DNA of 64,000 nucleotides from the NCBI GenBank assembly GCA_014529385.2, contig CM043945.1, positions 94,898,112 to 94,962,111 of the forward strand, given 5' to 3'. The translations under genes were made by a program, and so were the position numbers. This document shows positions 28,885 to 41,500 of the stretch, one piece after another. Source of the DNA: Adiantum capillus-veneris (Eukaryota > Streptophyta > Polypodiopsida > Polypodiales > Pteridaceae). How positions within the stretch are numbered: position 1 is the stretch's first letter; every line of letters begins with the position of its first letter. The notes under the pieces are model-generated. The model searched no databases and was not told the DNA's origin. It saw nothing but the letters and a program-made list of their open reading frames with translations.

Positions 28885-29972
28885 AGCTGTGCTTCACAGT
28901 AGTTTACTTTCCTGGGAAAAATTCGGCAGAGTTTCCCCTGTAAACTGACCTCTGAACCAATATCAACCTGTCAAATGAACCAAGAAAGCTTCAGATTCTG
29001 CAGAAATTTTGGCAGAGTCTCCTTTGTAAAATGGCTATGGTGTACTAAAAACAGACCAAAAAACAGCTCAAAAAAAAAACCACTGTCTCTCTAACACTGT
29101 AAGCTGTGGGTAAACCTGTCCTGCACCTGTACTGTCTCTGACTGTCCTGTCACTGTCCTGTAAGCATAGACTGCGACAATGCCTCAATGGCAGTAAAGCA
29201 AAGATGCAATCCCAACTGTCTAACTCATAGTCAATACATCCTAGCTGCCTATCTAAGGGTGCTCGAGGGATCGCTCCAAGACCTGTATCACCAAAAGGAT
29301 CTCAACATTCGAGAATCCCCCAGCTCAATAAAACCTCACTCGACCCTCAACAAAGGCTGCAGTAAATCTGACAGTACATAGACTTCCCACAAAGTCATAC
29401 ATCCACAAATTTCCCACTGTATGCTATAACCGCTGCGGCGGTTGTTTGCTGCGTGACTCACAGCCAGCAAACCCTCAACAAACATACATCATCTCTGACA
29501 ATACATCCCATGTGGAAGTACCTGCAATGTCAGGATGAAATCTGGAATATCAAGCAGCAAACACAAGCTACCTGATGAACTAGTGGATGTCGCCTACAGA
29601 CTGTGTGTAGATGCTCCCGTGTCGTATGTGACACGCCTCCAAGAACTGTGAGCCGTCCTTCGATGTGTAGACAGCCACAAATCAACACTCTGGACGTGTC
29701 GATATCCTCAGCACCTGCAGTTGTAGGCCGAAAACCCCAAATTTGCAGAGTCGGATCTGCACCCACCGAGACCATATAGTCGAAAACGGCCTGCGCAGAC
29801 CTTTGTCGAAGCCGAACGGTGGCAGAGATGACCTCAGAATGAAATTCTGAGCACACCAAGCCCTTTGGGCTTACCCACAGGATTTGGGGCCGTGTTTTCG
29901 CCTGTCGAATTTCACTCCAATCTGAGCTGGTGACTCTAGCCTCCTGCAGTGCTGCCCCTAGCCTCGATCTGA
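28885..29972 (-). other. 5' leader of copia A
   Basis: About 1.1 kb between primer site and gag ATG. A 109-codon minus-strand frame (29859-29530) lies in it but shows no known domain. Long untranslated leaders are common in plant copia elements, so I treat it as non-coding. Confidence 0.6.
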
Positions 29973-29983
29973 GCTCTGATACC
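29973..29983 (-). other. tRNA-Met primer-binding site of copia A
   Basis: In element orientation GGTATCAGAGC, matching 11 of 12 bases of the usual TGGTATCAGAGC. It starts 3 bp inside the 5' LTR. Confidence 0.88.
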
Positions 29984-29986
29984 TGT

Positions 29987-30178
29987 TGAAGGAGTACGAG
30001 CGGAAGTGCGACGCGAGAGAGAGTGCGAGAAGAAGAGCATGACGATATGGTGAACTCACTCTACTATAATGTGTAGAGCATAGTGAGTTCTTATTAGGTT
30101 TTTACAAAAGAATATGTGTACATACCTGGCGGCCCGCCCACTTACCTGGACGACCACATTGGGCTTTATACCCCAACA
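29987..30178 (-). repeat. 5' LTR of copia A
   Basis: 192-bp partner of 25433-25624 with two differences. It is followed on the plus strand by the target duplication CTCCT. Confidence 0.95.
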
Positions 30179-30226
30179 CTCCTCAGTCACGCGCATCACT
30201 CTGGAGTCTGGTGTTGCATCCCTATG

Positions 30227-30356
30227 TGCAGCAAGGCAGGAGCTCCAAAAGGGTATAATCCCTTTGTGACCTACTTCTTGTTTTGAAGTACTAAAGCCAT
30301 TGAGTGGCTGCTTTCCCATGGACGTAGCGCACATTGGGTGAACCACGTATATCGTG

Positions 30357-30411
<55 letters not shown>

Positions 30412-30498
30412 CTCTATAATCTCTTGTGTGTGTAAATTATCTCTCTCCATTAAGTAATCTACTCAATTATCTACTAAGCTACGTCATATTTCCTAACA
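30227..30498 (+). repeat. Truncated 5' LTR of copia B1
   Basis: It matches the last part of the B-family LTR, from AGCAAGGC through the CT-rich tract (30361-30410) to CCTAACA at 30498. The first two thirds, including the TATA box, are absent. Confidence 0.88.
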
Positions 30499-30500
30499 AC

Positions 30501-30512
30501 TGGTATTAGAGC
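30501..30512 (+). other. tRNA-Met primer-binding site of copia B1
   Basis: TGGTATTAGAGC, one transition from the standard plant copia site, 2 bp after the LTR end. Confidence 0.85.
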
Positions 30513-30562
30513 AAGGTTTGCTTGTAGCTAAATTATCTCAAGGAAAGGATTCCTTGAATTGA

Positions 30563-32700
30563 GTGGGAGTAACAACGGAGGAAGGGAAGCTCAAGATTGA
30601 GAAGTTCAACGGCAAAAACTACCAACATTGGAAGATGCAAATTGAAGACTATCTCTACCAGAAGGACCTCTATTTGCCACTAGGCGGTCTTGCAAAGAAG
30701 CCCACAACGATGGTAGATGAAGCATGGATTGTCCTTGATCTAAAGGCACTGGGAACAATCCGGTTAAGCTTAGCGTCAATGGTGGCCTTCAACATTTTGG
30801 AGATGAAGACCACGGAGGACTTGATGAAGTCACTTGATGACTTCTAGGAGAAACCATCGGCATCCAATAAGGTATTTCTTATGAAGCACTTGTTCAATCT
30901 AAAGATGACAGCGAATGGTTCAGTTGCAGAACACCTAAATGACTTTAACACAACTATAAGTCAGCTTCGTTCGGTGAAAATAATTTTTGATGATGAAGTC
31001 GAGCTCTCCTTATACTATCATCTCTATCGGATAGTTGGGACAGCTTGTGATGGTTGTAAGTAATTCTATTTCTGGCACAAATACTCTTAAGTTTGATGAT
31101 GTTGTGGGTGTTCTCCTAAGCAAGGAAATGTGAAGGAGAAGCACAGGAGAATCATCAAGTGTTGCACTATCAGTGGAAACAAGAGGAAGGCCTAAGGAGA
31201 GGTTCAAAAACCAAAAGGGTCGTGATCGATCAAGACGGAGCAAGCCATGCACAAAGTCAGTTCTTGAACATTGGAACTGTGGCAAGAAGGGCCACGTCAA
31301 GAAGGATTGCTGGTCCAAGAAGAAGAAGGAGTCAGAGTCCCAAGACAACAAGCCAACATCGAAGGCCAATGTGGCATGTAAAGTAGAGCAAGATGCTCTA
31401 ATTCTCTCATTAGACAATGTGTCTAATTCCTGGATTGTAGATTCCGGGGCTTCATTCCATGCGACACCACACAAGCAACATTTCCAAGATTACACCAAAG
31501 GTAATTTTGGGTATGTATACTTGGGAGATGATGAAGCTTGTGAAATTGTCGACAAAGGTGTAGTTTGTGTAAAAAGTGCTGACATAAATGAATATAAGCT
31601 TAAAAAGTTAGGCATGTTCCTTCTCTTTGCAAAAAATTGATCTCTACAGGACAATTGGACGATGAAGGTCAGAACATTGCATTCAGAAGCAAATGGTGGA
31701 ACATCTCAAAGGGATCTTTGGTGGTTTCCAAAGGAGAAAAGGTTGGTACACTTTACTTGTGTATTGTTAGCACGCAACCTTCAACTTGTGCAACAACTAC
31801 AGAAGTTGACAATGAGGTGTGGTACTATCGGCTTGGGCATATGAGTGCCAAAGGAATGCAAATTCTTCAAACAAAGAAACTTCTACCAGGTTTGAAAGAA
31901 GTGGACTTAGAGTTCTCTGAAGATTATGTTTATGGTAAATAAAAATGCGTTAAATTTCAAAAATTAGGAAATGAAAGAAATAATAATAAACTTGAGTTGG
32001 TTCATTCTGACGTTTAGGTCCTGCAAGTACACAATCTCTTGGTGGCTCATTGTACTATGTAACATTCATAGACGATGCAACTAGGAAAACATGGGTTTAT
32101 GTAATGAAGAATAAATCCGATGTGTTTTCCATATTTCAAAGAATGAAAGCCTTTGAGGAGAATGAAACAGGTAATAAGGTTAAATGCCTCAGATCTGACA
32201 ATGGAGGTGCATATTGCAGTCAAGCTTTTGAAAGCTTTTGTGCTAGCAATGGCATTCAGAGGCAAATAACAACCCCAAGGACACCTCAACAAAATGGCAT
32301 TTGTGAAAGGATGAACATAACAATCATGGAGTGAGCACGAAGCATGCGGCTACATGCAGGCCTACCGCTTGAGCTTTGGGTGGAAGCTGCAAGTATGTTT
32401 GTGTACTTAATCAATCGGTCACCATCAATGGCATTGGATGGGGGGGTTCCAGAAGAGGCATGGACAGGTAAACCGGTGAATTATGCATTCCTCAAAGTGT
32501 TTGGGTGTAAGGCTTTCATGCACATAGATAGAAGCCTAAGATCAAATATAGATGCAAAGTCCAAAAAGTGTTTCTTCATTGGCTATGGAGAAGGTGACTT
32601 TGGGTATCGCCTATGGAATCCTGAAGATGGTAAAATCTTTAGGAGTAGGGATGTAATTTTAATGAAAAAAATATGTACAAAGATTACTTGGAAAGAAAAC
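30563..32700 (+). pseudogene. Copia B1 gag-protease-integrase, disabled
   Basis: Aligned by eye with B2, this encodes gag (KLKIEKFNGKNYQHWKMQI), a zinc knuckle in which the first Cys has become His (HWNCGKKGHVKKDC), protease SWIVDSGASFHATP, the integrase zinc-binding region and integrase core (LRSDNGGAYCSQAF, QNGICERMN). The gag ATG is lost (GTAACAACG where B2 has GTTATGGCG). Further lesions: TAG near 30845, a 1-bp loss near 31004, TGA 31131-31133, stops near 31940, 32015 and 32333. The second integrase block reads DNGGAY instead of DNGGEY. It ends at the gypsy insertion. Confidence 0.9.
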
Positions 32701-33642
32701 TGTTGAGCCAGCAGAGGATCACACCCACATTTTTGCTCACACTCATCATTTTTGTAACCATTGATTGTAATAAATGTCTTTCCGACATTAATTTTGATTT
32801 GAGCCATTCATTAAGTAACGGGACTCAATTGAGTTTCCAGCTTGTAATTCCGAAGTAATTTCACTTGCTGATGTAATTAGTTAGAGATGTTCTCACCTCC
32901 AAGGCTGAGGTATATAAGCCAAAGTTTTTGTAACCTAAGGGATTCAGATGATTAATCAAAGTGAGTTTTTGAGCGCCGTGACTGTGTCTGAGAGAGAGTG
33001 AGAGAGAGAGAGAGAGTCTTATCTACTTGCTACGCAAGCTACGGAGCCGCCATTGGAGAAGCAACACCGCCATTGTGTTAGCAACGGCGAGAGCTACGCA
33101 CAGATACCAAGAGTGCGCGCTATCGGCTTCTATGTGTGGTAAGTTTCTATGAGCTTCGGTGTGAGTTTTCTTCCAACTTGTGTGTCGGAATGGAGCCTGC
33201 AGCATATCTATAGAACCACAACGAGTAGAGCTACACATTAGTACCATCGGGGTCAAGTTTCGGTCACCTGTAATTTTCGGCCTGTCTTCATACGCGTTTA
33301 CCGCACGGAGTGGTTATAGGTTGATTTTGCAGTTCAAGTCTTCAGGGTGTTGTTCTTACCTAGTGCATAGACTTCCCCTTGAGTTTGAGATCGATTCAAC
33401 GATTCTAGATCCCGTTTCGTATAGCATTCGTTCGTAGTACGGATTTCAGTCACTTGCGTATTTTAGAACTTAGATTTGATTTCCTTAGTAGTGATTGTCA
33501 TTAGAAGGTCGAGTAGGTGGTTTGACACCCACCTAGTTGTTTCCATGCGCCTGCAGGTCAAGCTCCGTCCTCGTCTGACAAATTCTATTGTTGGTTGAGT
33601 TCTCGCTATTTAGCTTCCGCTAGCGGCGTAACCGCCTTAACA
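32701..33642 (+). repeat. 5' LTR of the 19-kb gypsy element
   Basis: 942 bp, TGTTGAGCC to CCTTAACA. A TATA box TATATAA at 32911-32917 (partner at 50994-51000) suggests a transcript start some 30 bp downstream. A short GA tract lies near 32990-33015. An 85-codon ORF in both LTRs (33180-33437 and 51261-51518) starts from GTG-like context and has no known domain. Confidence 0.96.
32911..32917 (+). promoter_or_regulatory. TATA box of the gypsy 5' LTR
   Basis: TATATAA in the context GAGGTATATAAGCC, conserved in both LTRs except for one transition just upstream (GCTGAGG/GCTAAGG). Confidence 0.65.
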
Positions 33643-33644
33643 TT

Positions 33645-33662
33645 TGGCGCCGTTGCCGGGGA
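33645..33662 (+). other. tRNA-Asp primer-binding site
   Basis: TGGCGCCGTTGCCGGGGA, two bases after the 5' LTR. It is complementary over 18 nt to the 3' end of plant tRNA-Asp(GTC) including CCA, recalled from the known tRNA sequence. Primer use of this type is common in Athila-like gypsy elements. Confidence 0.85.
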
Positions 33663-34179
33663 CAAGAGCCCTAAGTAGGTGACCTTAGACTAATCCTATG
33701 AGGTGAGTCGTATAAACTACTTTGTATACTTTAATTAGAAAAGATCTAGGAGTGGTGGACTCCGAAGATCTCGAGAGATACTAGGAAGTGGGGTATTCCT
33801 GGGTCTTCCGTGTTGACAGTATTTTTAGTTTAGCTTAGATTTGTTGTTGTTTTGTTGGTATTGAGTAGTTGTTGATAGAAGAAGAATTTGCTAGTCCGTG
33901 AGTGACAGTGGATATCTTTAAAGTCACAATTACCAAACCCGTTTTATGATTAGGAATAGCTTAGGTAGGACTTCATTTGATCCTGATCTAGAGCTAATAA
34001 TCATTGGAGTATTTGCTTGATATGGTTGATTGCATGTTAGATCACGAAACCGTCGAGTTAGTAGTGAAACTTGCAATAAACAAAAGTCAGAGAAATTTTC
34101 TGTGTATCTGGGAGTTGCTGAGCACTTGAGAAAGCTTTAGGAAGGATTTTGTGCCAAAAAACTGGAAATCTGCAACTTT
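33663..34179 (+). other. Proximal leader of the gypsy element
   Basis: Untranslated, with no recognisable motif. It precedes the palindrome cluster that continues to the gag start. Confidence 0.5.
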
Positions 34180-34897
34180 AGACATCATACGCGTATGATG
34201 TCTAAATGACCAAACAGAGACCAAAACAAAAATTTTGACTTTACCAGAGTGTTCAAAAAGGGGGTTATACCCTAATTTCAACTTAAAACAAGAGCATTAA
34301 CACTCAAAGAAACCCAAAAAGACAAGTCGGAGTCCAAGAAACGCAAAGAATAGGAAATTTTGGATTCAGATCTTGTTTTTACATTCAAACCTTACAAAAA
34401 CACTTGAAACTCAATTATAAACATTGGAGAAGGCTTAAAACCAAGAATAGTCAAAATCTGGGACAAAAGACATCATACGCGTATAATGTCTTTTAGCACA
34501 TCCACTGCTTATTTTTTATATCTGACCTGACAAGATTGTTACAAACACTGTAGAAAGCATAAATATCAAGTCTTGACCCAAATTGATGAAAAAGACATCA
34601 TACGCGTATGATGTCTTTTACCTAATTTTGGACATATTTTGATACTTTGCTAACACAGACCATTGTAATAGCTGTCTAGAGGTTATATTTCAAGTTTCAT
34701 CCCATTTGGATCATAATTGACCCAAAACAAGTCAAAAGCGGAAAATTGCCAAGAAAAGCCTAAATTAGCCATAACTTGCTCAAACAGAGTTCAAACTGAA
34801 TTTTGTGAGTGGACAGAGCATAAGGGGGCTATTGAGAGTGAGCATAACCAAAATAGTCCAAATCTGTAAAAAAAGACATCATACGCGTATAATGTCT
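34180..34897 (+). repeat. Leader palindrome cluster (four copies of a 24-bp palindrome)
   Basis: The palindrome is the half-site AGACATCATACG followed by its exact reverse complement. Copies at 34180-34203 and 34593-34616 are perfect; those at 34468-34491 and 34874-34897 have one G-to-A change in the right arm. The first extends to 30 bp with TTT/AAA flanks (34177-34206). Start-to-start distances are 288, 125 and 281 bp. A remnant AAAAAGAC near 34316 sits 140 bp after the first copy. The surrounding sequence is much less conserved than the palindromes. The last copy ends 168 bp before the gag ATG. Confidence 0.97.
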
Positions 34898-35065
34898 TTT
34901 TCAGCATAACTGCAACAAAATTCTCACTTGATGAAACAGAAGTTGTCCAACTGACAAGATTAAACAATTGACCAAGTATCAATCAGTTTGGATCAATTCT
35001 GACCACAAAAACTTGGGGAAAACAAATTGCCGAGACGGAAAAGTTAAAGTCCTTTAGGGGAATTG

Positions 35066-37789
35066 ATGAATTTGACATCGGGCAGGAACCTCCAGAATAA
35101 CCAACCAAAACAAGGGGAACCAGCAAGTGTCATATCAACCGAGGGAAGTGTAAACCAAAGTTGGGTGCAACCATTAGAGCCGATCTTTGAAGGAAGTGTC
35201 TCTGATACTTCTTCGGAGAGATCTTACGAGATTTTGACCGAACACGTGGAACACCTGAACCTGAACAACAGAAAAAATATGGCAGCAGGATCATCAAACC
35301 CTTCCGCCACCATGAAGCTATTGTTCATAAAATACCAGTACGACAATGAGCAAGGTGCCAAGATCTACAAGGATGGAATGGACCGCTATTGTGTAAAGAT
35401 AGAAGAGAGACCTAGTGAGTTCAAGGACTTAGTGCCTGTGAGCTATAGCGGAGATAGATATCTAGATGACGAGGGTACCATGTACTTGGTAGTCCTAAAC
35501 CCTAACATTGTGGACAAGTGGGGATTGATGGGCACCAAAGCCAAAGTAGATGAAGAACTTGAGGAGAAGGCACCAATAATGAACTTCCCTGATGCGAGGT
35601 TAAGAAGAGAGAATGAAACTACAAGGATCAACACTGATAACATCTATGTGGGGCTATACAAATATAATAATGGGGAGCAGGATCTCTATTATAGATGTGA
35701 AGAACCCTACACCGGAGAGTTGACAGACCAAAAAAGACTTTATGTCTTTACCTACACAGAGGGATCGGAAGTGAAAATTGCTGCTTACGACAAGTATGGG
35801 AGGCAATACTCAACAATGGGCAAGAAAGAATTAGAAGGATATACATACTTTGGGGGACCACTACATCAGTATTATGTTACTTCTAGCTCACAAAGACCAG
35901 CACCAACAAATGGAGTGCAAAACCCAATGACGACAGGAGGACAAAGAACTCAGGCTGCTGACTCTTTCAGTCAACCTCAGTACTCGAAGTCCGGACCAAT
36001 GGGATCACTACATTCCAGAGAGTCAATGGATACGAATCGAGGTAGTGCAGTTCCAATCCCCACATATACCACTCCAGGTCCAAGGTTCGAAGCGGAACCA
36101 TCACATTTACCTCCTAGTAGTAGATTTAGGGCAGGGGAACCGACACGGGTAACCCATGAAGTCCATGATGCTAGAGAAAGCTTTAGCCGGGACACAAGAG
36201 CAATGAGATTGGTAGCAGACCATAGACGTATGAGACCATCTCAAGTAGCGAAGTGTATGCCAAAGAAGTATGGTGGTTCGGGAGATCCGTATGCACATGT
36301 GTCACTCTTTAAGCAAGTCTTAAGAGCTGAGCAGATAACAGATTTCCATACACAATACGAGGGATTTGGTCTTACTCTAGAAGGTACGGCATTGACATGG
36401 TTTCAACCACTGAACATAGGGGGATTCCATGACATTGACCATTTGCTAAGAGAGTTTGCTGAGGAATTCTCAAAACGAGGGATTAAGCACAATACGGTCT
36501 CGCAAATATATGCTTTTAAACAGAGAGAACACGAAAAAGTGAAGGAAGCTTCACTTCGCTTCAAACAATACATTGAGAGATGTCATGTACGTGAACGACC
36601 ACAAGATGACAGACTATCTGTTCTCTTTATTGAGGGACTGAGAAACGACACTCTCAAGAAGGACTTGCACTTGAAAGCTTGTACAAGTTTCGAGCAAGTA
36701 ACGAGAGAGGCATTGTACTTAGTGGATAACTGTACGGTTTATGGAGAGGTGTCAGCGGATACAGATTTTGCATCCATTAGCTCCTCCTCCGTAGCGAGCG
36801 AGACTACCACTAAAAAGAATGTTCAAACAACAACCATGCCAAATGTAGAGCAAATGATAGAAGATGCTCTAAAAAGGATGGCACCATACCAAAAACCATT
36901 GCCAAAAACACTGAAATGGTGTGCTATTGAATAAAAATGGACAAACCACCCAACAGAGGAGTGCTATTACAACAAAGGGTATGTAAGGGAGCGTCAGTAT
37001 GCACCTCCTGCTCAATTAGCACCACCTCAAGTACATCCAGTACCTCGATACCCAACGGGAAATGTACCAGGACCTATGGGGATAGAAAGACCGCAACCGG
37101 TATTGGGACAACAACCACCTTTACCAGGAGCAAGACCAGTGGGCATTAGATATGCACCAACCTTAGAGAATCAGGAAGAACAAGCCTTAGTACCTGTTCA
37201 AGCCTATTATGAAGAATCTAGTGCACACATGTCTCCAACTGTGTATTACCCACCAGAAGAACCCAAACAACCAGAACCATGGGGCATGATTGGGAATGTT
37301 GGAATACCAACAGTGATAAGTGCTTCTGATGAAGAGAGATACAATTTGGACGCAAGAACATTGATGTTCATAGCTCATGGAGGGTTAACAGGACAAAGAC
37401 CATCCTATCCACAAAGGACGAATCAAATGGGACGAAGACCAGCACTAGGACCCTGTTACAAGTGTGGAGGTGACCATCTGATGAATGTTTGTCCACAGAC
37501 GGAAATCATTAGAATTAAAGCTGATTGCACTGAGTGTGGGGTTACTCACTTCATTGAGGATTGTTCAAAGAATCCAAACAAAGTGCAAAAGACGACATTG
37601 AATATGCTAGAAACTATTCCTACCAGCAGTGGGTCTGAAAATGAAACTCTGATACCAACGCAAGTTGTTACTAGAGCTCAAGCTAAGAAAACCACTAGAG
37701 AACCTGAGAATGGAAAGTTAGCGACTGAAATGGTTAGTCCAGGACCGCAGTCCAGGACCGCGGAGTCAGAAAAACACATGGAAATCTAG
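35066..37789 (+). pseudogene. gag polyprotein of the 19-kb gypsy element (in-frame stop)
   Basis: The first ATG is 35066. The N-terminal half holds two similar unknown segments (about residues 85-155 and 190-270), each with an aromatic-rich start and a Tyr/Gly pattern. A retrotransposon gag domain follows (KKYGGSGDPYAHVSLFKQVL, LTLEGTALTWFQPL, FAEEFSKRGIKHNTVSQIY). TAA at 36932-36934 interrupts the same frame inside a Cys/His motif (KWCAIE, stop, KWTNHPTEECYYNKG). The frame then continues through a Pro-rich stretch to two CX2CX3HX4C knuckles, CYKCGGDHLMNVC and CTECGVTHFIEDC, and stops at 37787-37789. The TAA could be a lesion or a read-through site. Confidence 0.88.
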
Positions 37790-38524
37790 AAAAGCACGCA
37801 TGAAGTTGAGAAAAGAACGTGAAGACGCTATTCTAGCTGAGGAACTAAAGCGAACTAAAGATAGATTAGAAAAACTTGAGAGTCAAAACGGAAAACGAGA
37901 GATGAGCTCGGAAAGAACGAAACAAAAGAGTATCAAAGAAACAACGAGCTTAAGCTCAGGGGGATCAGTGCTAGTCGACAAAGTACACGAACCATTGGAC
38001 GCACTGATGAGAGCTTACGAAGCTAGGTTAAAGAACAACCAAACACAAGAACAGAGGTGGATGACATACCCAAACGCGGAATTGGAAAAGCAGAGACTTG
38101 AAATGTGCTAGAGAATGATCGAGACTGCACAAGCCTTATTAGAACCACCAAAAGAAACAATGAATTGTGGAACGGAAAACCCAATTCAGTAAGAGACTAT
38201 TGTTTCACGGGTAGCTGAAAAGACTCCCAGTGCACAAAAGCCTGAAAATACACACAAGGATGACCGCATAGTATTGAACACAACCGATCAGGAGATAGAG
38301 AGTTTTCATCCAGTCATACAGAGGTCTTACGGAAGAGATGATGATTACAATGAATTTTGGAAACAAGTGAGAGAGGAAAACTTTGCAAACGAGCTAAGTT
38401 GCCAAGCTAATCAGACAATTGGGAAAAGGACATCAGGAATCCTCCCATAGTGGAATTTGAGGCAGGATCTCAAGTGGACTTGGATCTGTAATCTTACTGG
38501 GGAGACGGGGGCTCTGTTAGAACA
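37790..38524 (+). pseudogene. gag-pol linker region, frameshifted
   Basis: From about 37776 a second frame carries a charged helical segment (KEREDAILAEELKRTKDRL) up to TAG 38109-38111, and homologous-looking frames continue with further stops to about 38460 (for example RSYGRDDDYNEFWKQVREEN). Pol is open in another frame from upstream of 38525. Either frameshifting once joined gag and pol here or these are decay lesions. Confidence 0.6.
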
Positions 38525-41500
38525 ATGGAGAGCAAACCTCATTCACTGAATACCTTACCTTCATACTTAGGAGAGTATGAAGCAAAATCCGAGATTAGAG
38601 AACTTCCCTCACGAAGAATCTCATCAGAAAAAGTCATGGACTCGCAAGGATTGATAGAGATCTTGTCAACACCAGTGACATGCACTATCTCTCTAACTGA
38701 GCTTTTGAGGTTAAGACCACATATGTGGACCACTGTAGGAAAATGCTTGGAGAAATTTGGGGTAAAAGACCCAACATCGAGACTGCAAGAGGGTATACAA
38801 GAGCTGAGTAAACCACAAAAGAACGCTAAGCCTGTACTCTTAAACAAGGTCGGAGAGTATTGCGAAGGTGAAGAGGGGAATACAACCTTACCAGTTGAAT
38901 TCCAAGGAGTGAAGACGATGGCAATACTAGACAGCGGAGCTGGGGTAGCCATTGCTACAAAAGAAATCTGGAAAAAATGGGAGAAACCAGTAATAAGGAA
39001 GACTAGGCTGAAACTCCAATTAGCAGATGGACACAGGGAGAAACCTATGGGGTTATTAGAGAAAGTTGTAGTGACTTCTTGCGGCATTGAATACGAACAT
39101 ACTTTTGCTATTGTCGATTTTGGCAAGGAGAATAACTATGATATCATACTGGGAAGACCATTCATGAGACAGTTGAAAATGGTCCAGGATTGGGGCTACG
39201 ATCACATATACCTGAGAAATATGGAAACCACTACACGTGTGAACCTGAAAGACCATAGCTACAAAGATGTGAACCGAACACCGGTGGAGGAGTTTGATTC
39301 AGCTACTTTGGCGGGATCCGAATTTCCAACTTGGCTATGTAAACCCAAGGAGTTATGGATGTGTGGAGCTTCGCAATGTGGAAGTTCTAAACGAGAAGAA
39401 TGTGTTTTAGAAAGGACTATCGAAGATGAAGCTTATATAGGAGAACCCTTTCCAGAGGACACGCTTGAACCATTAGAATGGACACACATTCTAGCAACCC
39501 TAGATGTTTGTGCAATTCCGGATGGTCCCACAACAAAATTTTGCGACAAGGACGGGTATGACGTGGTTCCGTACTTCATGTTGAGAACTGTACTCAAAAA
39601 AGAAACTGAAAAGAACGATACACTGGAAAAGGAAGATGAAGAGGAGGTGTTTCACGACATTCCTGATCATCCTGAGTGGGGAAATGAAGCAGACAACGAG
39701 TCAACAGACAATTCAAGCGGAAACGAAGAAACTATAACGGATGTGCGATTTTATGATTTTCCGAACCAAACTAAACAACGCCAGAAACGCTATAGAGCAA
39801 AGAAAAAAACAAAGGGGGTTAGAACCAATCCGATGCCTAGAATAAGAGGAAAAAATCAATTCCTAATGCTAGTAGAGGCAGAAGATTGTGTTAAGGACAA
39901 GATTTCTGGAAGAATGAGAGGCAATGATCAAAAGAGCTTACGAAAAGACAAAAAAGGCTCAAGAAATCAAGTTCAAAGGAATGGAACGAAAACAGAAACA
40001 GAAAAATCAGAAAAGAACAAGCGCAACAGAGAACACACGGAGTCCAAGTTAGAACGTAGAAACAAGTACAGAGAGCTCAAGAAAACTCTGAAAGAAGTTT
40101 GGACGACAGAAATTGAGAGTGGAGAGGACGAAAACGCCAAAATCAAGGAAAAGATGGATGTTCCCTCTCACTATAGGAAATTCACAATAGAGGATAGGAA
40201 GGTGGTATTAACCCCACCTATTCGAGAGAGAAAGGAGAACGAATCTTATGACGGACCGGAGGATGCAAAAAAAATTGATTTAGCAGCTCCAGGTGAGCCA
40301 CCTAGACCGGTGTACATAGCGTCTCCAGGCGAGGAAGAGAGACTTTTGAGTCTTCTCAGAGAGTATAGGGATGTGTTTGCATGGTCTTATAAGGACTTAA
40401 AGGGAGTTGACCCATCGATATGCCAACACACAATCCCACTGAAACAAGACGCAAAGCCTAGCAGACAGAGACCATACACATATAATGATACGTTTGCTAA
40501 GCGAATCAAAGAAGAGATAGATAAGCTAATGGAAGCTGAATTCATATACGAGATTGAACACACCGATTGGGTATCTCCGATTGTGGTAGTACCCAAGAAG
40601 AACGGAAAACTCCGAGTGTGTGTCAACTTAAAGAAAGTGAATGCTGCGACAATCAGGGACAATTATCCCCTGTCGATAACTGATCATGTTCTAGAGCGTG
40701 TATCAGGGAAAACAGCCTACTCCTTTCTTGATGGTTTTTCAGGATATAACCAGCTAGCCATAGCATTGGAAGATCAACATAAAACAGCTTTTGCAACTGA
40801 GTGGGGAATCTATGCTTATAGGGTTATGCCTTTTGGTCTAACCAATGCAACCTTCCAGAGGCTGATGACGCATGCTTTCAAAGAATACTTAAGGTTGTTT
40901 CTAGAAATATACATGGATGACTTATGTGTACATTCTCTTCTGAGAGATGAGCATCTAGAACACCTAAGAAAAGTATTTGAGAAATGTAGGACATATCGCA
41001 TTAGTCTCAATCCTGAGAAATGTGTGTTTATGGTCCGACAGGGCAGAATTTTGGGACATATTGTCTCACAAAACGGAATATCCACGGATTTAGAGAAGAT
41101 AAAAGTTATAGTGGATATGCCTAGACCAACCAATGCGAAACAAGTACAGAGCTTTATGGGACATTGCGGATATTATAGACGATTCATTTACATGTACGCT
41201 ATAATAGGCCAACCACTTTACAGGCTAATAGTGAACTTTGAATGGATAGAGGAGTGTGAGGAATCGTTCAAGAAATTGAAAGAGGCACTCATTACTGCTC
41301 CAGTCTTGAAATCACCAGATTGGGAGAAGATATTCCATGTGCATATAGATGCTTCGGCATATGCAATCGGATGCATTCTGGCTCAGCCAGAAGAAGGAAA
41401 CATGGATTTTCCTATCTGTTACGCCAGTCGACAGCTCAACAATGCAGAGAAGAATTACACCACAACAGAGCGAGAAGGATTAGGAATGATATATGCTGTG

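Larger units (their letters stand above)
25433..30178 (-). mobile_element. Ty1/copia element A, minus strand, young, reverse transcriptase deleted
   Basis: The element spans 4746 bp. LTRs at 25433-25624 and 29987-30178 (192 bp each) differ at only two positions. The 5-bp target duplication CTCCT is perfect (25428-25432 and 30179-30183). On the minus strand the order is LTR, tRNA-Met primer site, a leader of about 1.1 kb, gag-protease-integrase ORF, RNase H ORF, polypurine tract, LTR. The reverse transcriptase is missing, so any movement needs help from another element, or the deletion followed insertion. Confidence 0.95.

Noticed and set aside
29530-29859. 109-codon minus-strand ORF in the copia A leader
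   Set aside because: No domain and within an untranslated leader; a start in a favourable context could not be shown.
33180-33437. 85-codon ORF conserved in both gypsy LTRs
   Set aside because: Conservation is explained by LTR identity. It opens with a non-ATG codon in strict terms and has no recognisable domain.
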